64,000 bases of DNA from Xanthomonas floridensis (GCF_001642575.1 NZ_LXNG01000005.1:62001-126000), one strand, 5' to 3'; counted from the stretch's first letter, positions 50,617 to 60,132 are shown. Notes: a model not told the origin generated them from the letters alone. A program made the numbers and translations.

Positions 50617-52224
50617 TCACCGCTTCGGACGTGCCACTGCGTACATCTCCCAGGCGATCTTCTTCATCAAGGCGTTGTTGTCGTCGCCCTCCTGGTACAG
50701 GTCGAAGTGGGTGCGGCCTTCCAGGTAGCGGAAGTCGCTCCTGGCGCCCAGGCCGTCCAGCACCGCCTGGAATTTGCGCGCCGCGCCATCCAGGTAGAAC
50801 GTGTCGGCGGTGCCGACGATCAGGTGGATCTTGCCGTCCAGGTCGGGCTTGAGCGTGGGCCACTGCGCGGCGACCCGGGCAGAAATGTCGTAGTGCGTGC
50901 GCCAGTAGGCCACCACGGCCGGGTCCACCTTGCCGCTGTCGCGATCGAACATCGGCAGCGGGCGGCCGTCGGCGCCGCGCGGGGAGAACACCCAGTCGAA
51001 CGAGGTGAACTGGCCGCCGTACGGGCCCAGTACGCGTTCGAGTTTGGCGAAGGTTTCCAGATCGGCCACCACCTTGTCGTGGTCGCGGATCAACGGCACC
51101 TGGCTGCCGTCGGCGCGCCGGTACATGTTGGCATCGGGTGCGTACAGATCCGGCCCGGTGAAGTCATGGAAGTTGCTGGAATCGGGCGATGTGGACCAGG
51201 TGCCGCCGAACAACTTGGGGTAGCGGGTCTGCAGCCACAGCGTGGCCCAGCCGCCGGAGGAATGCCCGTTGAGGAAGCGGCCGCTGGCCTTGCCATCCAT
51301 CCGGTAGCTGCGTTCCAGCGCAGGGATCAGCTCCTGGGTCAACGCCGTGCCCCACGGGCCGTTGTTGACCGAATCGGCGAATTCATGGGTACCGGTGGGC
51401 GTGGACTGGTCCAGGAAGACCCAGATCATCGGCGGCATCTGCTTGGACGCCATCGCGCTCCAGGCGCTGGCGATGCTGCCGGCAAAGCGGTTGTAGTTGC
51501 CGCCGAAGCCGTGGGTGACGTAGACGGTGGGATAGCGCGTGGCGGCCTTGGCATCGTAGCCGGGCGGCGTCAGCACGCGGGCGCGCAGCGAGACCGGCCG
51601 GCCCCAGAACGCGCTCAATGCCGGGCTCACCATCGAGGCATCGGCACTGTGCAGCCTGGCCTCGGGCACGGCATCGCGTACGGCTTGCGGCGCGCGCGGC
51701 GAGACCTGCCACGGGTCGTCCGAGGTGGGCAGCCGGGTGCTGAGGGTAAGCGCAGGCAGCGGCGTCTTCTTGCCCAGCGTCACCGGGGTGACCACGCTCA
51801 GCAGGTCGCCGCCATCGCGGCCGAGATAGCCATAGCTGTGGATCGGGTCCAGCACCGCCTGGAACAGGTAGTCGCCGGCCGGCAGCGCGGAGAACCCGCT
51901 GGGGAAGGCGATGTTGTCCAGGTCGATCTGCACGCTGCCACCCGCTACGAGCCCGGTCACCTCCTGCGCGGCCACCGCGGTGGCGCTGGGACGGAACGGG
52001 TTGGTGTCCACCGCGTCCACCTTGCCGTCCTTGGCCTGCGCTTGCGCGTCCTTGGCCAGGGTGGCGAACACCAGCAGGCGCCCGGAGGTGGGCTGGTCGG
52101 TCGCTTCACCCAGCGTCACACGCAGCAAGCGATGGGCAGCCACCGTCTCGGCAGCGTGCGCAGTGCAGGCGCACAGCAGGCCAACGGCCAGACTCAGGCG
52201 AGGGGCGAGAGGGTGCAGGCACAT
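50617..52224 (-). CDS. secreted esterase (putative esterase/enterochelin esterase-like D family)
   Basis: 535 residues with a signal peptide (MCLHPLAPRLSLAVGLLCACTAHA). A beta-rich N-terminal part (~30-190) is followed by an alpha/beta-hydrolase of the esterase D/PF00756 type: YPTVYVTHGFGGN, nucleophile FLNGHSSGGWATLWL (GHSSGG), and VGTADTFYLDGAARKFQAVLD near the C-terminal His segment GRTHFDLY. It should be exported to the periplasm; the substrate is unknown. Confidence 0.85.
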   Translation of the reverse strand: MCLHPLAPRLSLAVGLLCACTAHAAETVAAHRLLRVTLGEATDQPTSGRLLVFATLAKDAQAQAKDGKVDAVDTNPFRPSATAVAAQEVTGLVAGGSVQIDLDNIAFPSGFSALPAGDYLFQAVLDPIHSYGYLGRDGGDLLSVVTPVTLGKKTPLPALTLSTRLPTSDDPWQVSPRAPQAVRDAVPEARLHSADASMVSPALSAFWGRPVSLRARVLTPPGYDAKAATRYPTVYVTHGFGGNYNRFAGSIASAWSAMASKQMPPMIWVFLDQSTPTGTHEFADSVNNGPWGTALTQELIPALERSYRMDGKASGRFLNGHSSGGWATLWLQTRYPKLFGGTWSTSPDSSNFHDFTGPDLYAPDANMYRRADGSQVPLIRDHDKVVADLETFAKLERVLGPYGGQFTSFDWVFSPRGADGRPLPMFDRDSGKVDPAVVAYWRTHYDISARVAAQWPTLKPDLDGKIHLIVGTADTFYLDGAARKFQAVLDGLGARSDFRYLEGRTHFDLYQEGDDNNALMKKIAWEMYAVARPKR

Positions 52225-52457
52225 GCGGATCCTTGGAGGCGTAGGTGGGACGGCGGAGAACGGCCGCTCTTTGCAAACTGTAGCGAGTTCCCGGCCAGGC
52301 AAGCGCGCCAGGTGCGAGATCCGGTCGACGTGGCCGATCTTTGGCCATCGCGCTGCCGCACCGGCTGGGTCACAGCCGCTGGAGACGGTCGACTGCATTG
52401 CCCGTGGACGCTCGTCAACGATGCAGCAACGTGAGCAAACGCACTGCGCCAGCGCCC

Positions 52458-53570
52458 TCAGCGATACGGCCCCGGTCCGCGCCAGACCGGTTCGCCCAGG
52501 CGATAGACCTCCATCATGTTGATGACCTCGCGGGCGTCGCCGATGCTCTTCAGCTCCGGCGAATCCGGCGGCAGCAGGCGGCATTTGCTGGAGCCGCGTT
52601 TAAGCGCGACATCCAGCGGGCAGACCATGCGTTGCTGGGTGCCGGGCAGGATGATGGCGATCTCCTGCATGCCCTGTTCCTTCCATACCCGCAGCTGGGT
52701 TTCGCTGCGCACGTCGTAATAGACCTGGTAGCCGCCGATATCCATGCTGGGCTGGGCGTTGCTGCGGTCGTTGCGGCGGCCCTGGCTGATGGTGGGCGTG
52801 TACGAAGTGCCGTCTTCGGCGGCGTCGGCCGGTTCATCGAGCATGCCCGGTGGACGGCCGGTCCAGGTTTCCGGGCGGCGCTGCGGCGGCGATGATGGGT
52901 CGGCCGGTGGTTGCGGCGGAGTGGGACGCTGCACCGGCCTGGCCTGGCGCTGTTCGGTCAGTCCGCCACTGCGCGTGCTGCCTTGCGGCGGTACCGGGTT
53001 CCTGGCGTTCTGCACCAGCGTGGATTGCACCGGCGAGGCGGCCGGTGGCGGCTGTACCGGTACCGGTGTCTGCGAGGGCGGGGTGGGCGTTGGCGACGGG
53101 GTGGGTTGCTGGGGTTGGTCGGTGTCGCCGACAAAGTCCACCTTGGTGCGGCCGCCGCTGGCCGAGCCCTGCGGCGGCGTCACCGTGGGTGTGGAGGCCG
53201 ACAGCAGGATCAGCAGCATCAGCACATGCAGCAGCGCGCTGATCAGCGCGGCGATCCATGGCTCGAGGCGTTCGATCAGTGGGTCGGTGCGCGGCAGCCA
53301 GTCGCCGGCGTCCAGCTGGACATGCAGCAGTTGCAGCGTGTCATCGCGCACGCGGTAGACCAGCACGTACGGGGTCTGTTTGACCACCCATTCGCGGGTG
53401 CCCGGCACCCGGCCGGCGCGGCCACGGCCGGGTTGTTCGGCCAGCGTGCGGGTGGCGTGCAGGACCTGCCGTGCCATCGCCGCCGCCGCAAGCGGGTTGA
53501 GCGCGTGGTAGTGATCCTGGGCGTGGGCAAGCTGCTTGGCGGCCGGGACGGTCCACTCACGCCGCAACAT
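52458..53570 (-). CDS. RelE/ParE-family toxin fused to a membrane, proline-rich protein
   Basis: 370 residues. Residues 1-~88 (WTVPAAKQLAHAQDHYHALNP, ARQVLHATRTLAEQPGRGRAGRVPGTREWVVKQTPYVLVYRVRDD) match a complete ParE/RelE toxin. The frame then continues without a stop into a hydrophobic helix (~106-124, WIAALISALLHVLMLLILL), a Pro/Thr/Gln-rich linker of ~125 residues, and a ~100-residue C-terminal domain (MDIGGYQVYYDVRSETQLRVWKEQG) with no recognised family. No ATG or good ribosome site for an independent second gene lies near the junction. Either a membrane-tethered toxin or two proteins translated as one. The start overlaps the antitoxin-like gene by 14 bases. Confidence 0.8.
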   Translation of the reverse strand: MLRREWTVPAAKQLAHAQDHYHALNPLAAAAMARQVLHATRTLAEQPGRGRAGRVPGTREWVVKQTPYVLVYRVRDDTLQLLHVQLDAGDWLPRTDPLIERLEPWIAALISALLHVLMLLILLSASTPTVTPPQGSASGGRTKVDFVGDTDQPQQPTPSPTPTPPSQTPVPVQPPPAASPVQSTLVQNARNPVPPQGSTRSGGLTEQRQARPVQRPTPPQPPADPSSPPQRRPETWTGRPPGMLDEPADAAEDGTSYTPTISQGRRNDRSNAQPSMDIGGYQVYYDVRSETQLRVWKEQGMQEIAIILPGTQQRMVCPLDVALKRGSSKCRLLPPDSPELKSIGDAREVINMMEVYRLGEPVWRGPGPYR

Positions 53571-53763
53571 CAACGCCCCATCCGGCGAACAGTGCGGTGA
53601 GCTGCGCCGGCGCGACGAAGGCGCCCTGGTCGGCGGCAGCAATGCCGTCGAGCACGGCCGCCTGAAAGCTGGCCTCGGTCACCGCATGCAGCACGTCCTG
53701 CCACCCTGCGGTGTCGGGCAGCGTGTCGATCAGCGTACGGGCGTGATGCTTGATGGCGGACAT
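53557..53763 (-). CDS. small protein, probable antitoxin partner of the ParE-like toxin
   Basis: 68 residues from ATG 53763. Helical sequence (HARTLIDTLPDTAGWQDVLHAVTEASFQAAVLDGIAAADQGAFVAPAQLTALFAGWGV) resembles the ParE-neutralising antitoxins found just upstream of ParE genes in this arrangement. It overlaps the toxin gene by 14 bases, and the two are presumably coupled. Family membership is inferred from position and length. Confidence 0.7.
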   Translation of the reverse strand: MSAIKHHARTLIDTLPDTAGWQDVLHAVTEASFQAAVLDGIAAADQGAFVAPAQLTALFAGWGVDVAA

Positions 53764-54008
53764 GGCACTGCGGTGGGGGAATACTGCCGGCAAGTCTACC
53801 GCCGCAGCGCGGACTGGCGTGTGGCAACAACCGGCGCGCAGGCGTGGCATTCACCGGCGAGGGCGGCCGCAGTGCACGCTGCCGGCGCTGCAGCCGCCTG
53901 CCAGTGGCCATGCCGGCGCACGGGTGGCAGCAGAAAGTGACACTTGGCACCTTGTCGGCGGCATGGCCGGGTTTCATCCTGCAGCGGCCACTTCACCAGG
54001 ACCGCGTC

Positions 54009-54536
54009 ATGCCCGCCCACGCCATCGCCCCGTTCACGCCGTATCTGTCGATGGCTGCCATCGGGTTCCTCTACTACCGGCGGATCCGGCGCAGCTTCGG
54101 CCGCCAGCCGTGGAAGCCGCTGGCGACCGGACTGCGCACGACGGCCCTGCTCATCCTTGCGGCGGCGTTGGGGTTCGCGGTGTACGGCTTGCCGCAGGTG
54201 CGGCTGGGGATCGCGCTGGGAGCGGTGGCCGGCATTGGGTTGGGCGCCCTGTCGCTGCGCTACACGCATGCCGAATGGGCGCAGGGCCGCGGCTGGTACA
54301 CGCCCAACCCGTGGATCGGCGCGGCGTTGATGCTGGTGCTGCTGGGCCGGCTGGCCTGGCGCTGGGCCTCGGGCGCTTTCAGCGAGGGTGCGGCCGCTGC
54401 CGGATCGCAGGCCAGCCCGCTGACCCTGGGGATTGCGGCTGCGCTGGTGCTGTATGCGCTGGTGCATATCGCCGGGCTGTGGTGGCGTCTGCGCCAGCTG
54501 CGCCTGCAGGCAGGCGCGGCGGGGGCGGCGCACTAA
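54009..54536 (+). CDS. hypothetical membrane protein
   Basis: 175 residues from ATG 54009. About four hydrophobic segments (FTPYLSMAAIGFLYYRRI, ALLILAAALGFAVYG, LGIALGAVAGIGLGALSLRY, LGIAAALVLYALVHIAGLWW). A YRRIRRSFGRQPW motif follows the first. Not recognised as a named family. Ends 23 bases from the convergent cardiolipin synthase gene. Confidence 0.7.
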   Translation: MPAHAIAPFTPYLSMAAIGFLYYRRIRRSFGRQPWKPLATGLRTTALLILAAALGFAVYGLPQVRLGIALGAVAGIGLGALSLRYTHAEWAQGRGWYTPNPWIGAALMLVLLGRLAWRWASGAFSEGAAAAGSQASPLTLGIAAALVLYALVHIAGLWWRLRQLRLQAGAAGAAH

Positions 54537-54559
54537 CCGCTGTCACCGGCCTTGCGCGC

Positions 54560-55825
54560 TCACACCTGCGAGCGGAACGGGAACACCAGTTTCTCGCCCA
54601 GCTTCTGCCGCAACGGCCGTGCGCGCCAGCGTTCCAGCGTGTACTGCTCGGCGCGCTGCAGATCGCGTTCGAACACCTCGGTCATGCGTGCGGCCAGCGT
54701 GGCGTCGTAGACGTTCAAGCTGGCCTCGTCGTTGAGGCGGAACGAGCGGATGTCGAAGTTGGTCGAACCCACCGACACCAGCAAACCGTCGATGATCAGC
54801 AGCTTGGTATGCAGCATGGTGGGCTGGTATTCGTGGATTGCGATGCCTGCCTGCAGCAGCGGCTCCCAGCTGGCCTTGGAGGCCAGCCGCACCGACACCG
54901 CATCGATATGCTTGCCCGGTAGCAGCACGCGGATGCTGACCCCGCGGCTGCGGGCCTCCAGCAGCGACCGGGTGATCAATGCATCGGGCACGAAATACGC
55001 CGCCGCCAGGTCGATGGTGCTGCGCGCGGCGGCGATGGCGACCAGGTACATCAGGTGCATGCTCTCGCTGCCGCCGGCCGGCGAGGCCACGAACAACTGC
55101 GCATCGCTGTCGCCGGCCGCTTCCAGCGCCGGGTAGTACTGCGCGCCGTTGACCACGCGGCCGGTGGTCTTGATCCAGTTGTCGTTGAAGGCGGTCTGCA
55201 CCTGCGCCACCACCGGGCCTTCGATGCGGTAATGGGTGTCGCGCCAATGCTCCGGGTCCTGCGCATCGCCCATCCACTGGTCGGCCACGCCCACGCCACC
55301 GGTGAAGCCGATCCGGCCATCGATCACCAGCAGCTTGCGGTGCGTGCGGTTGTTGACGCGGTGCAGGTTGTACCAGGCCAGCGGGCGGTAGCGATGCACT
55401 TCCACGCCGGCCTCGGTCATGGTGTCCACCAGCGCATGGTCCATCTTCAGGCTGCCGCCCCAGTCGATGGTGACCCGCACCGCCACACCGGCGCGTGCGC
55501 GTTCGGACAACGCGTCACTGAACTCGCGGCCGATCTCGCCCGACCAGTAGATGTAGGTTTCGAAGGTGATGGTGTGCTGCGCGCTGCGGATCGCAGCCAG
55601 CATGGCCGGGAAGATCTCGTGGCCATTGTTGAGTACGTCGATGCGATTGCCCGGCAGGATCGCCGGGCCCAGCAGTACCGACATCTCGCGCTTGAACTGC
55701 GGATCCGCCACGTCGTACAGATGCTTGGGGATGTGCTGGAGCTTCTTCTCCGGCGTGGCGAAGTTGAGCAGCAGCAGCCCCACCAGCAAGGTGACGACCA
55801 CAGCGGCCACGATGATCCAGATCAT
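54560..55825 (-). CDS. cardiolipin synthase (phospholipase D family)
   Basis: 421 residues. One N-terminal membrane helix (IWIIVAAVVVTLLVGLLLL) anchors a two-domain PLD enzyme. Both HKD motifs are intact: NNRTHRKLLVIDGRIGFTGG and MLHTKLLIIDGLLVSVGSTN, each with a following conserved G-G or G-S. It joins phosphatidylglycerol (or PE) units to form cardiolipin at the inner membrane. It is shorter than E. coli ClsA, closer to ClsB/C-like enzymes. The class cannot be fixed by eye. Confidence 0.9.
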   Translation of the reverse strand: MIWIIVAAVVVTLLVGLLLLNFATPEKKLQHIPKHLYDVADPQFKREMSVLLGPAILPGNRIDVLNNGHEIFPAMLAAIRSAQHTITFETYIYWSGEIGREFSDALSERARAGVAVRVTIDWGGSLKMDHALVDTMTEAGVEVHRYRPLAWYNLHRVNNRTHRKLLVIDGRIGFTGGVGVADQWMGDAQDPEHWRDTHYRIEGPVVAQVQTAFNDNWIKTTGRVVNGAQYYPALEAAGDSDAQLFVASPAGGSESMHLMYLVAIAAARSTIDLAAAYFVPDALITRSLLEARSRGVSIRVLLPGKHIDAVSVRLASKASWEPLLQAGIAIHEYQPTMLHTKLLIIDGLLVSVGSTNFDIRSFRLNDEASLNVYDATLAARMTEVFERDLQRAEQYTLERWRARPLRQKLGEKLVFPFRSQV

Positions 55826-55983
55826 GCATCCCACTCCGATGTCCCGCCATTGCGGGCATAAACGGCGGGCATTCTGGCAAGGCTGACGGCATGGGGGTCG
55901 TGAAGGGAGATGGCACCCTAAGGGAGATGGCACCCTTACGGCCGTGCGGCGACGCGAACGGCTGCAATTAACGCTGCAAGCGC

Positions 55984-56823
55984 TCAGCCCACAGCTGCCG
56001 GCGCATCGGTCGACAGCGCGATATCGCGTTGGGCTTCCAGTGCGCTCAGGCGCGCGCTGAGAGCGTCGTGAATGGCGTGGTACGCCGCGGTACCCATCAC
56101 CAGGCGCAGCGGTGGCGGACTCTGCTCGGTGCACGCGATCATTGCATCCACCATGCGTTGCGGGTCGCCAGTGATAACCCAGCTTCCGTTGTCCAGCGCG
56201 CGGATCAGGGCGCCGACTGGCGTATTGGCATAGTCAACCGGGAGGTCAGTACGCACCAGCGCGGTGCCGAAGTTGGTGCGCGCCGGGCCGGGCTCGGCCA
56301 GGGTGAACTCGATACCGAAGCCCGCCACTTCCTGTCGCACCGCTTCCACGAACCCTTCGATGCCCCATTTGCTGGCGTGGTACAGGCTGAAGCCTGGGTA
56401 GGCGATCTGCCCGCCTTCGGAAGACACCTGCATCACGTGCCCGCCGCCTTGCCGACGCAGGTATGGCAGCACGGCCTGGATCACGCTGATGGAGCCGATC
56501 AGGTTGGTGTCGATCAGCGCGCGCACCTGCGCCTCGGTGGCGGCCTCGGCTGCGCCCAGCGTGCCATAGCCGGCATTGCTGACCACCACGTCGATGCGGT
56601 TTAGCGCTGCGAATGTCTGTGCAATGGCAGCGTGCACCGCGGCGGTGTCGCGCACGTCCAGTTGCAGTACGGTCAGTGCGCTTCCGTGCGTTGCCTGCAG
56701 ATCGCCCAGGGCGTCGGGCCTGCGCACGGTGGCGGCGACGCGATCGCCGCGTGCAAGCAGTGTTTCGACCAGACCGCGGCCGAAGCCGGAGGAGGCGCCT
56801 GTGATGAGCCAGTTCTTGGACAT
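55984..56823 (-). CDS. short-chain dehydrogenase/reductase
   Basis: 279 residues, SDR fold: NAD(P) motif TGASSGFGRG (residues ~8-17), NAG at VVVSNAGYG, catalytic Ser in MQVSSEGG and YHASKWG (Tyr, Lys). The C-terminal lid is of the classical SDR type seen in ketoreductase and aldehyde reductase groups. Divergent from a LysR regulator whose start is 100 bases away, so the LysR protein probably controls it. Substrate unknown. Confidence 0.9.
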   Translation of the reverse strand: MSKNWLITGASSGFGRGLVETLLARGDRVAATVRRPDALGDLQATHGSALTVLQLDVRDTAAVHAAIAQTFAALNRIDVVVSNAGYGTLGAAEAATEAQVRALIDTNLIGSISVIQAVLPYLRRQGGGHVMQVSSEGGQIAYPGFSLYHASKWGIEGFVEAVRQEVAGFGIEFTLAEPGPARTNFGTALVRTDLPVDYANTPVGALIRALDNGSWVITGDPQRMVDAMIACTEQSPPPLRLVMGTAAYHAIHDALSARLSALEAQRDIALSTDAPAAVG

Positions 56824-56879
56824 GGGAGTGGCCTTCTATGGAGAGGAGGCCCCACTGTAGGAAGCGTAGATTGCTGGGT

Positions 56880-56890
56880 CTATGCCATAG
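56880..56890. promoter_or_regulatory. candidate LysR-type operator between SDR and LysR genes
   Basis: CTATGCCATAG is a perfect 5-1-5 palindrome in the 100-base gap between the divergent genes. LysR regulators commonly bind such sites with dyad symmetry to control both directions. Confidence 0.45.
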
Positions 56891-56922
56891 AATTCGAATG
56901 AGTTGATGCGGTTTTGCCACTA

Positions 56923-57825
56923 ATGCCCAAGCCTACGTTCAACGATCTCGCCGCGTTCACCGCCGTGGCCACGCATCGCAGTTTTCGACGTGCGGCCAGC
57001 GAGGTGGGGCTTGCGCCGTCCTCGCTCAGCCACCTGATCAGCGCGCTGGAGCGCAATGTAGGGGTGCGCCTGTTGCACCGGACCACGCGCAGTGTGTCGC
57101 TCACCGAAGCCGGTGCACGTCTGTACGCAAAGCTGGTCCCGGCGTTGCAGGACGTGGACCACGCGCTGCTGGAGCTGGAGGATTTCCGCAATGGACCCAC
57201 CGGCACCGTGCGTATCAATGCGCACGAGGTGGTGGTGCAGTTGTTGCTGCAGCAGGTGGTACCGCAGGTGCTGGTGCGTTACCCGGCGCTGTCGGTGGAT
57301 CTGGTGAGCGAAGGCCGGCTGGTGGATATCGTGGCGGCAGGGTTCGATGCCGGCATTCGCTTCAGCGAGTCGGTGCCGCAGGACATGGTGGCGGTGCCGT
57401 TCGGCGGGCCGGCGCGTTTTGTAGCGGTTGCCGCGCCGGCCTATCTCGCGCATGCCGGCGAGCCCGACACACCCGACTCCCTGCACAGGCACGCCTGCAT
57501 CCGCCACCGCATGCCCAGCGGCAAACTGTACCGCTGGGAGTTCGAACGGCGCGGGGAGGAAGTGGTGATTGATGTGCCTGGGCGACTTACCCTGGACCAG
57601 ATCACGCAGATGTGCGAAGCCGCCGAAGGCGGGCTGGGTATTGCCTATGTACCGGAGTACGCGGTGCGCGCAGCCCTGCAACGCGGCACGCTGGTGCGTG
57701 TGCTCGACGCGTGGTGCCCGGTCTTTCCTGGGCTGGTGCTGTACTACCCCGGGCGGCGCCAACTGCCGCCGGGCCTGCGCGCCTTTATCGATACGCTCAA
57801 GGAGCTGCTTCCGCAGGACGCATGA
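56923..57825 (+). CDS. LysR-family transcriptional regulator
   Basis: 300 residues. N-terminal winged HTH: FNDLAAFTAVATHRSFRRAASEVGLAPSSLSHLISALERNVGVRLLHRTTRSVSLTEAG, in the standard LysR layout, followed by the type 2 periplasmic-binding-like effector domain. It belongs to the AaeR/CrgA-like group by the HRTTRSVSLTEAG run. ATG 56923 is used; TTG 56914 would add three residues. Divergent from the SDR gene. Confidence 0.92.
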   Translation: MPKPTFNDLAAFTAVATHRSFRRAASEVGLAPSSLSHLISALERNVGVRLLHRTTRSVSLTEAGARLYAKLVPALQDVDHALLELEDFRNGPTGTVRINAHEVVVQLLLQQVVPQVLVRYPALSVDLVSEGRLVDIVAAGFDAGIRFSESVPQDMVAVPFGGPARFVAVAAPAYLAHAGEPDTPDSLHRHACIRHRMPSGKLYRWEFERRGEEVVIDVPGRLTLDQITQMCEAAEGGLGIAYVPEYAVRAALQRGTLVRVLDAWCPVFPGLVLYYPGRRQLPPGLRAFIDTLKELLPQDA

Positions 57826-57915
57826 GAGGGTGCGCATGCGGCCTGGAGCGTGCGGCCCTTTGCATGGTGACGTGCGGCACCAGTGCACTGCGCAGGTAGC
57901 GGGCAACGGCGGTGC

Positions 57916-57921
57916 TATCGT
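57916..57921 (+). promoter_or_regulatory. candidate -10 element upstream of the DUF1905 gene
   Basis: TATCGT in GTGCTATCGT lies seven bases before ATG 57929, giving a near-leaderless arrangement like those at 605 and 13128. Confidence 0.35.
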
Positions 57922-57928
57922 TCGCGCA

Positions 57929-58474
57929 ATGCGCACCGCCGCCATTCGTTTCACTGCCTTTTTATTGCAGCCTGCAACGCCTGCAGATGCCAGCTGGGTG
58001 TTTATCGTGTTGCCTGCCGCAGCAAGCAACACGTTGCCCACGCGCAGCATGGTCACCGTCACCGGCACAGTTGCCGGGTATCCGCTGCAGGCCACGCTTG
58101 AACCCGACGGGCAGGGCGGGCATTGGCTCAAGGTCGACCATGCCTTGCAACAGGCCGCCGGCGTGGCTGCCGGTGACAGGGTCGCAGTGGAGATGACGCC
58201 GGTGGACGTGGAACCCGAGCCGGTGGTGCCGGATGATCTGCACGCCGCACTGGCCGCGCAGCCGGCCGCGCGTGCGACCTGGGACGACATCACGGCAGTG
58301 GCGCGGCGCGACTGGATCTTCTGGATCGTGTCGGGCAAGAAGGCCGACACGCGGGTCAAGCGCATCGCCACCGCCTGCGACATGCTGGCGTCCGGCAAGC
58401 GCCGTGCGTGCTGCTTCGATCGCTCCGGGATGTACAGCAAATCGCTGGCTGCGCCGACGCCAAAAGCGAGCTGA
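57929..58474 (+). CDS. DUF1905 / YdeI-OmpD-associated protein
   Basis: 181 residues. The first ~95 residues form a DUF1905-type beta-barrel (VTVTGTVAGYPLQATLEPDGQGGHWLKVD, LQQAAGVAAGDRVAVEMTP), and the C-terminal part (PDDLHAALAAQPAARATWDDITAVARRDWIFWIVSGKKADTRVKRI) is the OmpD-associated/bacteriocin-protection helical region. The biochemical role is not established. Start ATG 57929 has a near-leaderless promoter and no clear ribosome site. Confidence 0.85.
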   Translation: MRTAAIRFTAFLLQPATPADASWVFIVLPAAASNTLPTRSMVTVTGTVAGYPLQATLEPDGQGGHWLKVDHALQQAAGVAAGDRVAVEMTPVDVEPEPVVPDDLHAALAAQPAARATWDDITAVARRDWIFWIVSGKKADTRVKRIATACDMLASGKRRACCFDRSGMYSKSLAAPTPKAS

Positions 58475-58669
58475 AGCGTCACGCGCAAGCTGTGAGAGAG
58501 CGCGGCCAAATGACGGCGATGCAGGCCGCACCTCGGTGGTTTTCCAACCGCACGCTGCCCCTTGACTAGCGGCTTGCGCGGCGCCTGCCTATGCGCCGAA
58601 ATGCTTACATGCGTCACACAAGCGCACACCTATACTCCAGGGCTGCCCCACCGAAGAGGTTCTGACCGC

Positions 58670-60031
58670 ATGAGCGCACCCCCATCGTCTCCGATTGCCG
58701 CCGGTTCTGGCGCAGCGCCCGGTAGCCTTCGCCGCTCGGTGTCCAATACGCTCAAGGGGTCGGCCGGTAATCTGGTCGAGTGGTACGACGTCTACGTTTA
58801 TTCGGTATTCGCCACCTACTTCGAATCGCAGTTCTTTTCCAAGGAAGACAAGAACGCCACGATGTTCGTGTGGGCGATCTTCGCGATGACCTTCCTGATG
58901 CGCCCGATCGGCGCGTGGTACTTCGGTCGCTTCGCCGACCGCTATGGCCGCCGCCTGGCGTTGACCATCTCGGTGTCGATGATGGCGCTGTGCTCGTTCG
59001 TCATTGCCATCACGCCCACCGTGGCCACGATCGGTATCGCCGCGCCCATCATCCTGTTGCTGGCGCGGCTGCTGCAGGGCTTTGCCACCGGTGGGGAGTA
59101 CGGCACCAGCGCAACCTATATGTCCGAAGCGGCGATTCCCGGACGGCGCGGGTTCCTGTCCTCGTTCCATTACGTCACCCTGGTGGGCGGCCATGTGCTG
59201 GCGCAGGCCACCTTGCTGGTAATGCTGCATTTCTTCGATGCCTCGCAGGTGTCGGCATGGGGTTGGCGCGTGGCGTTTGGCCTGGGTGGTATCGGCGCGC
59301 TGGTGGTGTTCTGGTTGCGCCAGACCATGGATGAGTCGCTGAGCTCCGAATCCATCGCCGATTCGCGCACCGGCAAGGCCAGGGCCTCGGGTTCGATGCG
59401 CGAGCTGTTCGTCCATCAGTGGCGCCCGCTGTTGCTGTGCTTTTTGATCACCGCCGGCGGCACCATCGCGTTCTACACCTACTCGGTGACCGGCCCGAAG
59501 ATGATCCAGACCGCGTTCGCCGGTGGCGACGTGATGGCCGGCACCATCATCAACCTGGTCGCGCTGACGGTGCTGATGCTGATGCAGCCAGTGGGCGGGT
59601 GGTTGTCGGACATCGTGGGCCGCAAGACCTTGTTGGTGTTCTTCGGCATCGGCGGCGTGCTCTACACCTGGTTCCTGGTGACCCAGCTACCCAAGCAGAC
59701 CGACTGGCTGACCGCCTTTGCGATCCTCACCGTGGGCTTTGTGATCCTGACCGGCTACACCTCGATCAACGCGGTGGTGAAGGCAGAACTGTTCCCCACC
59801 CATGTGCGCGCGCTGGGCGTGGGCCTGGGCTATGCACTGGCCAACTCCGCCTTCGGCGGTACTGCGCCGCTGCTGTACCAGGCCTCGTTGAAGACCGGAC
59901 ATGTGAGTGAGTTCGTGATCTACGCCACGGCGGTGATCGCGGTGTCGCTGGTGGTCTACATGTTCTTCCTGACCAACAAGGGCAGCAACTGGCTGGACGA
60001 CGAAGCGGCGATGCATCAACGCAAGCGCTGA
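58670..60031 (+). CDS. MFS metabolite:H+ symporter (KgtP/ShiA-like)
   Basis: 453 residues with twelve hydrophobic segments. The MHS-family start GSAGNLVEWYDVYVYSVFATYFE and GRFADRYGRR (the MFS motif between TM2 and TM3), plus LLQGFATGGEYGTSATYMSE, mark it as a metabolite:H+ symporter of the ShiA/KgtP group, probably importing a dicarboxylate, alpha-ketoglutarate or a similar acid. A GAAGAGGT ribosome site lies about ten bases upstream of ATG 58670. A hairpin repeat follows the stop. Confidence 0.92.
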   Translation: MSAPPSSPIAAGSGAAPGSLRRSVSNTLKGSAGNLVEWYDVYVYSVFATYFESQFFSKEDKNATMFVWAIFAMTFLMRPIGAWYFGRFADRYGRRLALTISVSMMALCSFVIAITPTVATIGIAAPIILLLARLLQGFATGGEYGTSATYMSEAAIPGRRGFLSSFHYVTLVGGHVLAQATLLVMLHFFDASQVSAWGWRVAFGLGGIGALVVFWLRQTMDESLSSESIADSRTGKARASGSMRELFVHQWRPLLLCFLITAGGTIAFYTYSVTGPKMIQTAFAGGDVMAGTIINLVALTVLMLMQPVGGWLSDIVGRKTLLVFFGIGGVLYTWFLVTQLPKQTDWLTAFAILTVGFVILTGYTSINAVVKAELFPTHVRALGVGLGYALANSAFGGTAPLLYQASLKTGHVSEFVIYATAVIAVSLVVYMFFLTNKGSNWLDDEAAMHQRKR

Positions 60032-60040
60032 TTCGCGTTG

Positions 60041-60090
60041 CCCTTCTCCCATCGGGAGAAGGTGCCCCGAAGGGGCGGATGAGGGTACGT
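60041..60090. repeat. REP-like hairpin element after the MFS gene
   Basis: CCCTTCTCCCATCGGGAGAAGG stem with the GTGCCCCGAAGGGGCGGATGAGGGTACG tail in pieces. Same family as the recB/recD copies; lies in the gap between convergent genes and may terminate the MFS transcript. Confidence 0.9.
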
Positions 60091-60132
60091 GCGAAGCCAC
60101 ATGCGCTTGAACAACGCTAGGGCTTCGCACCG

